Shown: positions 34,924 through 46,465, counted from the first letter of the stretch. The stretch: 55,122 nt of DNA from Candidatus Borkfalkia excrementavium (GCA_019115945.1 DXCO01000024.1:1-55122); one strand, 5' to 3'. Numbers and translations are program-made. Notes: generated by a model from the sequence alone, not told the origin.

Positions 34924-35841
34924 ATGGCTTTAATTGAATATAAGTGTCCGAATTGCGGCGCAAATTTAAAATCTGAAGAGGGGAACAAAAAAGTTGTATG
35001 TCCGTATTGTTCTGCGCAGTTTACGATCGAAGATATCCGATCTCAAGCGGGATCTCTGAATGATTTTGTGCGTGAAAGTGAAAAAGATCCAAAGGACAGC
35101 ATAAAAAGAACTTCTGAAAGCAACAATGTGATGGCGCAAGAGCTGATAAAGGGGGAGGAAACGACTTCTTCCGGTCCTGTTTTGGGTAAACTGGTCGCAA
35201 AGACTGCTCTGTTTACGCTTGCCGGCATTCTCGCGCTCGTGCTGATATTGTTCGGGGTGTTCACCATTTTCTTTCCCTCGTTCATGGTGACTGTTTCGGA
35301 CAAACTCGGGATGGATAAGGTGTGTACGTATTATGCTGTTTCCGTTTACAATCGTTCGAATGACATTTCCGATCTGGCGGACGTGGTGGAACGTGGGTAT
35401 CAGTCGCACAGCTGGGGAACAGTTTCCAAATACGGCAAAAAATTGATCAACAGAAAGGATTTCGGTGAATTTTGCGATCTGAAAGATATAGAAGCGGAAA
35501 ACGGGGAGGAAGGTGCTTTGATCGCGGGCACCTATGACCAGTATATCGTCGGTCTGATCGCCGAAGCGATGTACAGACAGAATGACGAGGAAAACGCTCT
35601 GGATACTGCATTTTATTTGAACAGAGAGGTGTTTCCCGCAAACAATGCGGTGGTTTCGCTTTCTTTGATCGTCATGAATGAGGGGGATGTCGCGTTTGCG
35701 GAGCGCATCTATGAAGAACTGAATACTTTGTATGAAACGGTGAACTTCGACTCGGAAGAGGACGGGGAGAATCTGGAAATGCTGATCGGTATGATGCGCG
35801 ATTTTATTTCTTCGGAAGGCAGTGCTGCGGAGGCGGACTGA
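34924..35841 (+). CDS. Zinc-ribbon membrane protein, function unknown
   Basis: The 305-residue protein has an N-terminal zinc ribbon (CPNCGAN and CPYCSAQF, about 9-32), a polar linker, one transmembrane segment at about 98-120 and a C-terminal helical region with acidic residues that looks like TPR-type repeats. The likely layout is ribbon inside the cell and helical part outside, or the reverse. AAGGAG precedes the ATG. I do not recognise a named family. The next gene, guaB, follows after 51 bp with its own promoter. Confidence 0.75.
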   Translation: MALIEYKCPNCGANLKSEEGNKKVVCPYCSAQFTIEDIRSQAGSLNDFVRESEKDPKDSIKRTSESNNVMAQELIKGEETTSSGPVLGKLVAKTALFTLAGILALVLILFGVFTIFFPSFMVTVSDKLGMDKVCTYYAVSVYNRSNDISDLADVVERGYQSHSWGTVSKYGKKLINRKDFGEFCDLKDIEAENGEEGALIAGTYDQYIVGLIAEAMYRQNDEENALDTAFYLNREVFPANNAVVSLSLIVMNEGDVAFAERIYEELNTLYETVNFDSEEDGENLEMLIGMMRDFISSEGSAAEAD

Positions 35842-35847
35842 CTGTAT

Positions 35848-37347
<1,500 letters not shown>

Positions 37348-37365
37348 CAAAAAGGAAGAAACGTG

Positions 37366-37403
37366 ACGATGTACCGCGAAGGACGATGCGGTACATCGTT
37401 TTT
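37366..37403 (+). terminator. Terminator between guaB and guaA
   Basis: CGATGTACCGC (37367-37377) pairs with GCGGTACATCG (37388-37398), followed by five T residues. It separates guaB from guaA, though no strong guaA promoter is evident after it. Confidence 0.8.
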
Positions 37404-37438
37404 GTAGGGCATAGGTTGCCGGAAACAGAGGTTTAAGA

Positions 37439-38971
37439 ATGAAACATGAAAGAGTACTGGTCCTCGATTTCGGAGGGCAATACAATCAGCTGATCGCAAG
37501 GAGGGTCCGTGAGCAGAACGTATACTGCGACCTGATGCCTTCGGATATGGGGCTTGAAAAGATCAGGGAATACGCCCCTGCGGGGATCATTTTTACGGGC
37601 GGACCGAACAGCGTATACGAAGCGGGCGCGCCCGATATCGACGAAAAAATATTTGAACTGGGGATCCCGATTTTGGGTATCTGCTATGGGTGCCAACTGA
37701 TCGCGCATAAACTCGGAGGCCGCGTTTCGCATGCGGATACGCGCGAATACGGCAAAAGCGAGATCTCCTACGGGAAGAGCAAACTGTTTGACGGCGTCTC
37801 TTCCGAGAACGTGTGCTGGATGAGCCATACAGATTACGTGAGCGAGGTACCCGACGGCTTCCGCGTGAGCGCAAAGACAAAAACCTGTCCCGCGGCCGCC
37901 TTTGAGGACGAGGAGCGGAAAATTTACGGTATCCAGTTCCATACGGAAGTGCACCACACGTTGGAAGGGGATAAGATCCTGCACAACTTTTTGTATCGCG
38001 TCTGCAACGTGTCGGGCGACTGGACGATGTCGAATTTCGTGGAGGAACAGACGCGCCTGCTCAAAGAAAAACTTGCGGGAAAAAAAGTGCTCTGCGCGCT
38101 GAGCGGCGGCGTGGACAGCGCGGTCGCGGCCGCGCTCGTGTATCGTGCGGCGGGGGAAAACCTTACCTGCGTTTTTGTCGATCACGGGCTTTTGCGCAAG
38201 GGTGAGGCGGAAGAAGTCGTTTCCGTTTTCCGCGACGATATGGGCATGAACTTGATCAAATCGGACGCGAGGGAGCGCTTTTTGACGAAACTCAAGGGGG
38301 TGTCCGAACCGGAACAGAAACGCAAGATCATCGGAGAAGAGTTTATCAAAGTTTTCGAAACGGAAGCAAAAAAGATCGGTGCGGTCGATTTTCTCGTGCA
38401 AGGGACCATTTACCCCGACGTGATCGAAAGCGGCAAGGGCGCTTCTGCCGTGATCAAGAGCCATCACAACGTAGGAGGGCTTCCTTCCGTGGTGGACTTC
38501 AAAGAGATCGTGGAGCCTTTGCGCGACCTTTTCAAAGACGAGGTGCGTAAGGTCGGAAAAGAACTGGGGCTTCCCGATTCCGTCGTGCAGAGACAGCCCT
38601 TTCCCGGCCCCGGGCTTGCGATCCGGATCATGGGAGAGGTGACGGAGGAAAAACTGAAAACGCTGCGCGACGCGGATTTTATTATGCGCGAAGAAATTGC
38701 GCGCGCGGGACTGGACAGGGAGATCTGGCAGTATTTTGCGGTCATCACTTCCACTTCGACGGTGGGCGTGATGGGGGATGCGAGAACGTACGAACCCGTG
38801 ATTGCGCTTCGTGCCGTCACTTCCGTCGACGCGATGACTGCTGATTGGGCGCATATTCCCTATGAAGTCCTCGAAAAAATTTCCAACCGCATCATCAACG
38901 AAGTGGATCATGCCAACCGCATTGTGTACGATATTACCAGCAAACCGCCCGCGACCATCGAGTGGGAGTAA
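37439..38971 (+). CDS. guaA: GMP synthase (glutamine-hydrolysing)
   Basis: GuaA aminates XMP to GMP. The 510-residue protein has the full two-domain form: a class I glutaminase with the nucleophile in GICYGCQ, then an ATP-pyrophosphatase with SGGVDS and the C-terminal dimerisation domain ending TIEWE. AGAGG precedes the ATG. A shorter, glutaminase-less paralog lies 1.4 kb downstream. Confidence 0.97.
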   Translation: MKHERVLVLDFGGQYNQLIARRVREQNVYCDLMPSDMGLEKIREYAPAGIIFTGGPNSVYEAGAPDIDEKIFELGIPILGICYGCQLIAHKLGGRVSHADTREYGKSEISYGKSKLFDGVSSENVCWMSHTDYVSEVPDGFRVSAKTKTCPAAAFEDEERKIYGIQFHTEVHHTLEGDKILHNFLYRVCNVSGDWTMSNFVEEQTRLLKEKLAGKKVLCALSGGVDSAVAAALVYRAAGENLTCVFVDHGLLRKGEAEEVVSVFRDDMGMNLIKSDARERFLTKLKGVSEPEQKRKIIGEEFIKVFETEAKKIGAVDFLVQGTIYPDVIESGKGASAVIKSHHNVGGLPSVVDFKEIVEPLRDLFKDEVRKVGKELGLPDSVVQRQPFPGPGLAIRIMGEVTEEKLKTLRDADFIMREEIARAGLDREIWQYFAVITSTSTVGVMGDARTYEPVIALRAVTSVDAMTADWAHIPYEVLEKISNRIINEVDHANRIVYDITSKPPATIEWE

Positions 38972-38977
38972 TAAACC

Positions 38978-39397
38978 GTGGAATATAAAAAATTCGGCGG
39001 CTTTTATGCCGTCAGATTGGACAAGGGCGAGGAGATCCTCGCAAAACTCAAAGAGTTTGCGGTAAAGGAAAACGTCGTTTTCGCGCGGGTGAGCGCGATC
39101 GGTGCGGTCGGTTTGTTCACGGCGGGCGTTTTCGATACGGCTGCAAAGCAGTACCGCTCGAATGAGTTCAATGGAAATTTTGAGATCGTGTCTCTTTCGG
39201 GAACGATCGACAGGATGGACGGCAATTTTTATGCGCATTTGCATATGAGTGCGGGCAACGAAAGGGGCGAGGTGTTCGGAGGACATCTGAACCGCGCCGT
39301 CATAAGCGCGACTTGCGAGATGATCGTATCGCTTATAGACGGTGAAACGGACAGACAGTTTGACGAAGAAGTCGGACTGAATCTTTGGAGGTTCTGA
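38978..39397 (+). CDS. PPC-domain (DUF296) protein
   Basis: The 139-residue protein matches the PPC domain found alone in bacteria and archaea and in plant AT-hook proteins: RLDKGEEILAKLKEF, SAIGAVGLFTAGVF, and HLHMSAGNERGEVFGGHL. The fold forms trimers and can bind nucleic acid or metal; its bacterial role is unknown. It starts at GTG 38978, 7 bp after guaA. Confidence 0.85.
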   Translation: MEYKKFGGFYAVRLDKGEEILAKLKEFAVKENVVFARVSAIGAVGLFTAGVFDTAAKQYRSNEFNGNFEIVSLSGTIDRMDGNFYAHLHMSAGNERGEVFGGHLNRAVISATCEMIVSLIDGETDRQFDEEVGLNLWRF

Positions 39398-39404
39398 AAA
39401 AACA

Positions 39405-39440
39405 CCGCCGCCGCATGCGCCGTCTGCGATGCGGCGGGGC
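39405..39440. promoter_or_regulatory. GC-rich hairpin before the nitrilase gene
   Basis: CCGCCGCAT (39408-39416) pairs perfectly with ATGCGGCGG (39429-39437). No T tract follows, so it may act on RNA stability or partial termination. Confidence 0.4.
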
Positions 39441-39481
39441 GCGTGTAAAACTCGACAGGCGGGGGACCGGAAGAACAGGCA

Positions 39482-40351
39482 ATGAAGATCGCGCTTTTGC
39501 AGATACTGCCCTCAGGCGGGCAAGAGGAAAACCGAAAAAAGGGAGAGCAATGGTGCCGCCGCGCAAAAGCGGCCGGTGCGGATATTGCGCTGTTTCCCGA
39601 AATGTGGAATTGCGGCTATCGCATTCCCGAAGATACCGCCGAACGCGACAGGCTTGCCGTGCCCGCAGACGGCGAGTTTGTTTCTTCATTCGGGCGTTTG
39701 GCAAAAGAATTGGAGATGGCGATCGGCATCTCCTTCCTGGAAGAATACAGGCCTTCGCCGCGCAATTCTTTCCGCCTTTTCGACAGGTTCGGCAATTGCG
39801 CGCTGCACTATGCCAAAGTGCATACGTGCGATTTCGGGGAAGAAAAGGTGCTGACTGCGGGAAAGGATTTTTATGTTGCCGATCTGGATACCGCGGAAGG
39901 GATGGTAAAAGTCGGGGCGATGATCTGTTATGACAGAGAGTTTCCCGAGAGCGCGCGGATTTTGATGCTGAAAGGGGCGGAACTTGTTCTGGTTCCCAAT
40001 GCCTGCCCGATGGAGATCAACAGGCTGTCGCAGTTGCGCGCCCGCGCTTTTGAAAATATGATCGCGATTGCGACGGCGAATTATCCGGCAGGACAGCCGG
40101 ACTGCAACGGACATTCCACCCTTTTCGACGGGATCGCATATCGGCCGGTGGAACAGGAGGCCAGGGATACGCTCGTTTTAGAGGCGGACGAAGAAGAGGG
40201 CCTGTTTACGGCAGAGGTTTCCTTGGCGGAACTGAGGGAATATCGTCGGGTTGAAGTACACGGAGATGCGTACCGCCGCCCGAAGCGCTATAAAATACTG
40301 ACGAAAAACATAAAAAAGCCGCCCTTTGTTCGGGAAGATTACAGAAACTGA
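39482..40351 (+). CDS. Carbon-nitrogen hydrolase (nitrilase superfamily)
   Basis: The 289-residue protein has the nitrilase triad Glu40 (FPEMWNCGY), Lys112 (HYAKVHT) and Cys149 (MICYDREFPESAR), so it should hydrolyse an amide or related C-N bond. The substrate is not evident; family relatives include omega-amidases, carbamoylases and the glutaminase domain of NAD synthetase. It lies 44 bp before a glutaminase-less GMP synthase gene and could supply ammonia to it, an untested idea. Confidence 0.9.
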   Translation: MKIALLQILPSGGQEENRKKGEQWCRRAKAAGADIALFPEMWNCGYRIPEDTAERDRLAVPADGEFVSSFGRLAKELEMAIGISFLEEYRPSPRNSFRLFDRFGNCALHYAKVHTCDFGEEKVLTAGKDFYVADLDTAEGMVKVGAMICYDREFPESARILMLKGAELVLVPNACPMEINRLSQLRARAFENMIAIATANYPAGQPDCNGHSTLFDGIAYRPVEQEARDTLVLEADEEEGLFTAEVSLAELREYRRVEVHGDAYRRPKRYKILTKNIKKPPFVREDYRN

Positions 40352-40395
40352 CCGGCGATCGCGGCAAATGAAACATTTTTACGGAGGATGATAAC

Positions 40396-41376
40396 ATGGA
40401 AAACAACAGGCGGCCGGACAATATGGAACGCATTTCGGATGCGCGGCTTGCACAGGCGTTCATCGACGAGCAGATCGGAAAGATCAGGGAGCAGGTAGGA
40501 GATAAAAAAGTGCTCCTCGCACTGTCGGGAGGGGTGGATTCTTCCGTTGTTGCGGCGCTCCTCATCAAGGCGATCGGTAAAAATCTCGTCTGCGTGCACG
40601 TCAACCACGGCCTTCTGCGCAAGGGTGAGCCCGAACAGGTGGTCGAAGTGTTCAGAAATCAGATGAATGCGAATCTCGTCTACGTCGATGCGGTCGATCG
40701 CTTTCTCGATAAACTGGCCGGCGTGGCCGAACCCGAACAAAAGCGCAAGATCATAGGCGCCGAATTTATCCGCGTGTTTGAAGAAGAGGCGAGAAAACAG
40801 CAGGGGATCGAATTTCTCGCGCAGGGCACCATTTATCCGGATATTTTGGAGAGCGGCCCCGTCAAGGCGCATCATAACGTCGGCGGGCTGCCCGATGATC
40901 TGAAATTCGAACTCGTCGAGCCGCTCAAGTTTTTGTATAAAGACGAAGTGCGCGTCGTGGGCAAAGCGTTGGGGCTGCCCGATAACATGGTGTACCGTCA
41001 GCCTTTCCCCGGCCCCGGACTGGGCGTGCGCTGCCTCGGCGCGATCACGCGCGACAGGCTGGAAGCCGTGCGCGAATCGGACGCAATCCTCAGGGAAGAG
41101 TTTGCAAAGAACGGGCTGGAAGGCAAGGTGTGGCAGTATTTTACCGTTGTGCCCGATTTCAAATCCGTCGGCGTGAAAGACGGAAAACGTACTTTCGAAT
41201 ATCCCGTGATTCTGCGCGCGGTAAACACCAAAGACGCGATGACGGCGACGGTAGAAGACGTGCCTTTTGCGCTTCTTCAGCATATCACGGACCGGATCAC
41301 GAAAGAAGTGAAAGGCGTCAACCGCGTCCTGTACGATCTGACGCCGAAGCCTACGGGAACGATTGAGTGGGAGTAA
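40396..41376 (+). CDS. GMP synthase ATP-pyrophosphatase subunit without glutaminase
   Basis: The 326-residue protein has the ATP-pyrophosphatase with SGGVDS (44-49), the XMP/PRPP-like [10 protein letters not shown] segment and the dimerisation domain ending TGTIEWE, but no class I glutaminase. Archaea use a similar split form (GuaAb). GGAGG precedes the ATG. Compared with the full GuaA nearby, it is clearly diverged (for example [13 protein letters not shown]). It may use free ammonia or take it from the nitrilase just upstream, or from an amidotransferase elsewhere. Confidence 0.9.
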   Translation: MENNRRPDNMERISDARLAQAFIDEQIGKIREQVGDKKVLLALSGGVDSSVVAALLIKAIGKNLVCVHVNHGLLRKGEPEQVVEVFRNQMNANLVYVDAVDRFLDKLAGVAEPEQKRKIIGAEFIRVFEEEARKQQGIEFLAQGTIYPDILESGPVKAHHNVGGLPDDLKFELVEPLKFLYKDEVRVVGKALGLPDNMVYRQPFPGPGLGVRCLGAITRDRLEAVRESDAILREEFAKNGLEGKVWQYFTVVPDFKSVGVKDGKRTFEYPVILRAVNTKDAMTATVEDVPFALLQHITDRITKEVKGVNRVLYDLTPKPTGTIEWE

Positions 41377-41379
41377 GTT

Positions 41380-42420
41380 ATGGCGGGAAACGGGCAGGCG
41401 GCCGAAAGAGATTATCAGTTTGACAACATCAGATTGTTGCTCATATTTTTTGTCGTTTTCGGACACCTGCTCGAAAGTTTTGCCATCGGAAGCCTTTTGT
41501 ACAGGTTTATTTACTCTTTTCATATGCCTGTATTTATTTTTATCAACGGATATTTTGCAAAATTTGATCCGAAAAAGACCCTTCTTTCCTTACTGCTTCC
41601 GTATTTGCTGTTTCAGGTCCTGTACTTCTTTTTTTATGCGGCGCTCTATCACAACGGAAACGGGTTTTCCGATCTGCAGTTTACGACGCCCTGCTGGCTG
41701 TTGTGGTATCTGGTCGCGCTGATCGCCTATCAACTGATCCTGCCGTTTATTTCAACGGAGAATAAAGCGGCGCAGGGAGCGATCTTATTGGCGAGCGTGG
41801 CTGTTTCGCTGCTTTCCGGATGCGGCCAGGGATTCGGATATTTTTTGTCGCTGTCGAGGATCTTCGCCTTTTTGCCCTTTTTCGTCGCGGGATTTTATCT
41901 TAGGAAAAATCAGAAATTGCTTTTTTCCATAAGGCAAGAAGGCGGGCTCTGCGTGAGCGCTGCCTCCTTTTTGATCCCCGTAGCGGTATTTCTTTTCTTG
42001 CATTTCGACGGGGCAGTGACGCGCAACGTGCTGTACGCCAGCAGTTCTTACGGAGGCGGGTATACGCTCAGAATGCGTGCGGGCTTGTCCGTGATCGCTT
42101 TTGCCTGGATTTTCTTTTTTCTGCGCGTGATGCCGAGAGGAAAGATTCCATTCTGTACGGTGTGCGGGGCGAATACCTTTTCCGTCTATTTGTTGCACGG
42201 ATTTTTGGTGCGCCTGATGGCAAAGGGAGGGATATTCACTTTTTCGCCGTGGCTGAACGTGCTGATTGCCGCTTTATTTGCGATCGCAATCGTTGCGGCT
42301 TTCGGAAACAAGTGGGTAGGCAGAGTTTTCGGTTTTGTATTTACTTTTCAGTGGGTGGAAAAAATATTCGCGCATATCAGTCGGGTGAAACGGGAAGCGT
42401 ATATAGATCGCGTTTCCTGA
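41380..42420 (+). CDS. Acyltransferase 3 family membrane protein
   Basis: The 346-residue protein has about ten hydrophobic segments and the family's FGHLLES histidine (about 29) and FSFHMPVFIF-like segment, as in the acetyltransferases that modify cell-surface sugars. It starts 3 bp after the GMP synthase paralog with GGGAG upstream. The substrate is unknown. Confidence 0.88.
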   Translation: MAGNGQAAERDYQFDNIRLLLIFFVVFGHLLESFAIGSLLYRFIYSFHMPVFIFINGYFAKFDPKKTLLSLLLPYLLFQVLYFFFYAALYHNGNGFSDLQFTTPCWLLWYLVALIAYQLILPFISTENKAAQGAILLASVAVSLLSGCGQGFGYFLSLSRIFAFLPFFVAGFYLRKNQKLLFSIRQEGGLCVSAASFLIPVAVFLFLHFDGAVTRNVLYASSSYGGGYTLRMRAGLSVIAFAWIFFFLRVMPRGKIPFCTVCGANTFSVYLLHGFLVRLMAKGGIFTFSPWLNVLIAALFAIAIVAAFGNKWVGRVFGFVFTFQWVEKIFAHISRVKREAYIDRVS

Positions 42421-42463
42421 GTTGTTTTTTTGGCGGGAGCGCGTTTAAAACGGAGGATATAAT

Positions 42464-43129
42464 ATGGGGGAAAAGAAATTTGCGAATGAGGAGGAAAAAA
42501 TCAGAGCGGGAATTTTATTTTGTCCTGCTGCCCCCGAATTAAAGGCGATCAAACTGAAAACGCATAACCTGAATGTGGATTACAATCATACGCATGAAGA
42601 CGAGTCGGAAAAACGCGCGGAGATTCTATCCGAGATGCTCGGTGCGTTGGGTGAGGGAAGTTTTATTCAGGGCCCCGTTGCCTTTCATTACGGGAAGCAC
42701 ACAAAGATCGGAAAAAATTTTTTCGGGAATTTTAATCTGACAATACAGGATGATGCGGAGGTTGTGATCGGAGATGACTGCGATTTCGGCCCGAACGTGA
42801 CGATCGTGACACCTCTTCATCCCATGCGGGCAAATGAACGAAAGTCAATGCGGACTGCAGACGGCCAGGAAAAACATCTTTGTTATGCAAAGCCCGTGCA
42901 TATCGGCAACGGCTGTTGGCTGGGCGCTTCGGTTACCGTTTGCCCGGGGGTTACGATCGGAGATCGCTGTGTGATCGGGGCGGGTAGCGTCGTAACGAGA
43001 AACATCCCTTCGGACAGTTTTGCCGCGGGCGTGCCGTGCAGAGTGATCAGGAAGATCACTTCGGCGGACAGTATGGCGAACAGGCCGGATATTTTAGCGG
43101 ATAACGCGGTTTTAAACTCGGATGGGTAA
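42464..43129 (+). CDS. Maltose/galactoside-type O-acetyltransferase
   Basis: The 221-residue protein is a hexapeptide-repeat left-handed beta-helix acetyltransferase, with an N-terminal helical segment, a catalytic histidine in TPLHPM, and GNGCWLGASVTVCPGVTIGDRCVIGAGSVVT repeats in the usual place (I cite the region near residues 148-180). Probably acetylates a sugar. GGAGG precedes the ATG. It and the preceding acyltransferase may be co-transcribed. Confidence 0.9.
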   Translation: MGEKKFANEEEKIRAGILFCPAAPELKAIKLKTHNLNVDYNHTHEDESEKRAEILSEMLGALGEGSFIQGPVAFHYGKHTKIGKNFFGNFNLTIQDDAEVVIGDDCDFGPNVTIVTPLHPMRANERKSMRTADGQEKHLCYAKPVHIGNGCWLGASVTVCPGVTIGDRCVIGAGSVVTRNIPSDSFAAGVPCRVIRKITSADSMANRPDILADNAVLNSDG

Positions 43130-43197
43130 CTGCCCGTAATATTTTGCGGATCATTATGGTTTTATAAACAAAACAAATAAAAACGTCTATTATTCCG

Positions 43198-43235
43198 ATA
43201 CCTTTGTGAAAATTTTCGCAAAGGTATTTCTTTTT
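43198..43235 (+). terminator. Terminator before helD
   Basis: ATACCTTTG (43198-43206) pairs with CAAAGGTAT (43219-43227) and an inner stem extends to GAAAA/TTTTC, followed by a T-rich tract. A GTG at 43206 lies within it, which argues against a longer helD. Confidence 0.8.
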
Positions 43236-43313
43236 GCCGGAGAATATGTTATACTAAATCAATGGCTTTTTGCCGTTGGGGGGATCTATCGTTTCGCCCC
43301 CGTGGGAGAACTT

Positions 43314-45710
43314 ATGTCGGAATTGACGCGCGAAGAGGTAAATGAACTGATCCGCCCTAAAAAGAATCCGGATAAACAGTTTTATCTGGATCTGCTGGAT
43401 GCCGGACTGCAGTGGGATTACGAGGAAAAACATCTGCGTGCGGTCATGTATCTGCTCAAAGTTTGCTATATCAATAAATTGAAAATCAAGATTGCGGCGA
43501 ACAAGGAAGAGATCGGGCAGATCAAGGCGGATGAAAATCTTTCGGCGGAAAATTACAGGCGCATCATTCAACTGAATGCGGAGATCAGGGGATGGCGGGA
43601 AGAAACGGAAAGTTATAAAAGTTTTTTTACGGAGCCGTACTTTGCACGCATGGACCTTGTGGATCCCATCGAAGGATATAACAGTTATTATATCGGCAAA
43701 AGAGGGGATATTAACCTCGAGATCGTGGATTGGCGCGCGCCGCTTGCCAGAAAATATTATCAGAAAAGCCAGATCAATTTTTCTATCAACGAATATGACT
43801 ACAGGCTAATCCTGCGAAGGGCGCTGCGCACGGCGAACGGGAAACTGATCGATTTCAAAAACGAATATCTCAGCCTGAGAGACTACCTTACAAAGGAAGA
43901 GATCGGCGGAAGAGACGAGGAGATCATCTTTGACCCTTATCTGAAAGAGATCCTCCGTTCGAAAAAGGAACAGTCGGAAATTTCTGACATTATCGAGACG
44001 ATACAGGAAAAGCAATACGAGATCATCACAAAACCCGAGAGGGAAAGTTTCGTCGTGCAAGGCTGTGCGGGCAGCGGAAAAACGATGATCTTGCTGCATC
44101 GGCTGAGTTTTCTTATGTACAACAACGAAAAACTGAAGCCGCGGGACGTTCTGGTGATCACGCCGAGCGATTCGTTCAATGCATTTATCGACGAGCTTTC
44201 CGCCGTGCTGGAGTTGGAAAAGGTCAAAACGAATACGATCGATTCATATTTCGTGCAACTTCTGAAAAACGAAGGCGTGGATATAGAAGATAAAATTTCC
44301 GATCTTCCCGTGCCCGAGGAATATCTGGAATATATCTATTCGGAAAAATTTCTGGCGGATACCGAGAAAAAACTGGGCAGGATATACGACGGGATCGCGG
44401 GGCTGTTTTTGAGCGAAGAATGCGCGGATATGATTTCGGGCGTGGCCGAAGATCTGAAATCTCAGATCGAGGAGTTCGGATATATCAAAAACGCCAGCGT
44501 GCGCGTGCGCCGCGCGGTTTTGGGCGAAATCAAGGAACGGCCGGAGGGCGGGCTCTTTTATACCAAACCATTCCGCGCTCTGATGAACGAAGTGACCGCG
44601 GCGGAGGAATTTTTGTCCGTTTCGCTCCGCAGCGAAAAGATAAAAAATTTCAATTATTTTTACGGCAGGATCCTCGCTTTTTACCGCGCAGGTACGGCGA
44701 TCTCAAAATCACTGGCCAAAATCGTCGGCGACGCGCTGCAGGATCTGAGCGCCTTGAAAGAGGCGATCGGGCACGAGATCGCGGATCTGAAAAGATATAA
44801 GATCCATAAAAACGGGATCGAAGTCGAGACTTATTCGGACAGGATCGAAAGGCGCAGGCAACTGTTGGATGAGATCGAAAATACGGGAAACAGGATCCGC
44901 AGGATCGGCGATCTGTCCGTTTCTTTCTGTGAGTTGTTTGATACGCTGAAAGGCAACGCTTACTTTACGAAAATAGGCAAATGCGAAACGCATCTGGAAC
45001 TTGCGCGCCTGTTCTATAAGGATATCGTGCGCAAGGTGAAGGACAAATACCATATTCCCAGAGGGATGGTCCGCAGCGACGCTTTTGTGCTGTGCCTGAT
45101 CCTGACTCTGCTCGGGAAAAGCCTTGAACCGCGTTTCGGCATGGTGTTTGTGGACGAGGGACAGGACATTTCCGTCAGCGAATACCGCCTTCTGAAAAGG
45201 ATTAATCCCGACGCGGCGTTCAATATCTACGGGGATCTGGCGCAGAACATTACAAAATTCCGCGGCGTGGACGATTGGAAAAAGATTTCCGCGGGAAATA
45301 TCTATACGCTCAACCAAAATTACAGGAATACGAACCAGATCGTGGAATTCGTTGCAAAAGCGATCGATATAGACATGCGCCCGATCGGCTTTGACGGGCC
45401 GGAGGTGATCGGGGTCGGCGTGCGCGGGATCAACGCATTTTTCAAAGATAAAAAGGGGCTGAAAGCGATCATCGTTTCAGATGGAGAATTGGAAAAGTAT
45501 CGCAGAAAAAGTTATAATCTTTTGCGGGATACGGGCAAAATTTCTAAAAAGAGAATCAATCTTATGACCGTATATGAATCGAAGGGACTGGAATTTACCT
45601 GTGTGGCGGTCGCCGATGCGCGCATGACGGCACATGAAAAATATATCGCCTATACGCGCGCGCTGAAAGAACTTGCGATCATTGACGGAGACGGAGGATA
45701 TGCGAAATAA
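43314..45710 (+). CDS. HelD-like RNA polymerase recycling helicase
   Basis: The 798-residue protein is a UvrD-type SF1 ATPase of the HelD family. A predicted coiled-coil arm lies near 40-90, then FFTEPYFARMDL; Walker A is GCAGSGKTMILLHR (about 250); motif II is FVDEGQDISV (about 612); motif V/VI lie near the end (KGLEFTCVAV, YTRALKEL). Bacillus HelD removes and recycles stalled RNA polymerase. I chose ATG 43314 with GGGAG upstream. It overlaps the next gene by 11 nt. Confidence 0.88.
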   Translation: MSELTREEVNELIRPKKNPDKQFYLDLLDAGLQWDYEEKHLRAVMYLLKVCYINKLKIKIAANKEEIGQIKADENLSAENYRRIIQLNAEIRGWREETESYKSFFTEPYFARMDLVDPIEGYNSYYIGKRGDINLEIVDWRAPLARKYYQKSQINFSINEYDYRLILRRALRTANGKLIDFKNEYLSLRDYLTKEEIGGRDEEIIFDPYLKEILRSKKEQSEISDIIETIQEKQYEIITKPERESFVVQGCAGSGKTMILLHRLSFLMYNNEKLKPRDVLVITPSDSFNAFIDELSAVLELEKVKTNTIDSYFVQLLKNEGVDIEDKISDLPVPEEYLEYIYSEKFLADTEKKLGRIYDGIAGLFLSEECADMISGVAEDLKSQIEEFGYIKNASVRVRRAVLGEIKERPEGGLFYTKPFRALMNEVTAAEEFLSVSLRSEKIKNFNYFYGRILAFYRAGTAISKSLAKIVGDALQDLSALKEAIGHEIADLKRYKIHKNGIEVETYSDRIERRRQLLDEIENTGNRIRRIGDLSVSFCELFDTLKGNAYFTKIGKCETHLELARLFYKDIVRKVKDKYHIPRGMVRSDAFVLCLILTLLGKSLEPRFGMVFVDEGQDISVSEYRLLKRINPDAAFNIYGDLAQNITKFRGVDDWKKISAGNIYTLNQNYRNTNQIVEFVAKAIDIDMRPIGFDGPEVIGVGVRGINAFFKDKKGLKAIIVSDGELEKYRRKSYNLLRDTGKISKKRINLMTVYESKGLEFTCVAVADARMTAHEKYIAYTRALKELAIIDGDGGYAK

Positions 45711-46395
45711 TTATTTGCTGGACGCGGACGAGACGATCCTCGATTTTGTACGCGCCTCAAAAGAGAGCCTTGCCGAGGCGATGCGGGAATTGAACATCCC
45801 TTACAGGGATAGCGATTACGCAGTATACAAGCGGTTCAACGACGCCGTATGGCGCGAGTACGAACGGGGGACTCTTTCGAAGAAAGCGCTCATGACGGAA
45901 CGGTTCGTCCGGTTTTTCGATTATCTGAAGGTCGTGGCTGACGTCGGAAGGGCAAACGAAATATATTTCGGCAGAATTTGCCGTTCGGGCTATCTGCTGG
46001 ACGGTGCGATGGAATTTTTGCTCGAGCTGAAAAAGAGGGGTAAAATTTTTCTGATCACCAACGGCACGCCTGCCGCGCAGTACGGAAGATTGGATTCGCT
46101 GGGTTTGAGAGATTTTTTCGACGGGATCTACGTTTCCGACGAAATCGGGTTTGCAAAGCCGGACAGGCGGTTTTTTGAATACGTGCTCGGGGACGCAGGA
46201 TTGAAGAGGGAGGAATGCCTAGTGATCGGCGATTCCGTTTCTTCGGATATCGCGGGCGCGAACAATGCGAATATTCTGTGTATCCGCTATAATCCGAAAA
46301 AACTGCCTGCGGAAGGGGCGAAGGCGGACTTTGAGGCGGATTCATATGAAAAAATACTTGCAATTGCAGACAGATTGAATTCGGAGGCGGTATAG
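45700..46395 (+). CDS. HAD phosphatase, YjjG-like
   Basis: The 231-residue protein has the HAD motifs LLDADETILDF (DxD near residue 8), LITNG, KPDRRFF and VIGDSVSSDIAGANNA. Its cap and sequence resemble YjjG/YfnB pyrimidine 5'-nucleotidases, but the exact substrate is not certain. ATG 45700 is chosen over an upstream frame because GGAGG lies just before it; it overlaps helD by 11 nt. Confidence 0.85.
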   Translation: MRNNYLLDADETILDFVRASKESLAEAMRELNIPYRDSDYAVYKRFNDAVWREYERGTLSKKALMTERFVRFFDYLKVVADVGRANEIYFGRICRSGYLLDGAMEFLLELKKRGKIFLITNGTPAAQYGRLDSLGLRDFFDGIYVSDEIGFAKPDRRFFEYVLGDAGLKREECLVIGDSVSSDIAGANNANILCIRYNPKKLPAEGAKADFEADSYEKILAIADRLNSEAV

Positions 46396-46403
46396 AAGAG
46401 AGC

Positions 46404-46430
46404 GCGGAGGGGAATAATCCCTCCGTTTTT
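46404..46430 (+). terminator. Terminator after the HAD gene
   Basis: CGGAGGG (46405-46411) pairs with CCCTCCG (46419-46425), followed by five T residues. Confidence 0.85.
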
Positions 46431-46465
46431 GTTTTCCGGCGGCTGTCTGTTTTTGCCGCCGTTAC

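Noticed and set aside
37433-39286. 617-codon minus-strand frame under guaA
   Set aside because: Antisense to guaA and the PPC-domain gene, no ribosome-binding site or motif.
43206-43313. N-terminal extension of HelD from GTG 43206
   Set aside because: It would begin inside a strong terminator, and ATG 43314 has a good ribosome-binding site and fits the family start.
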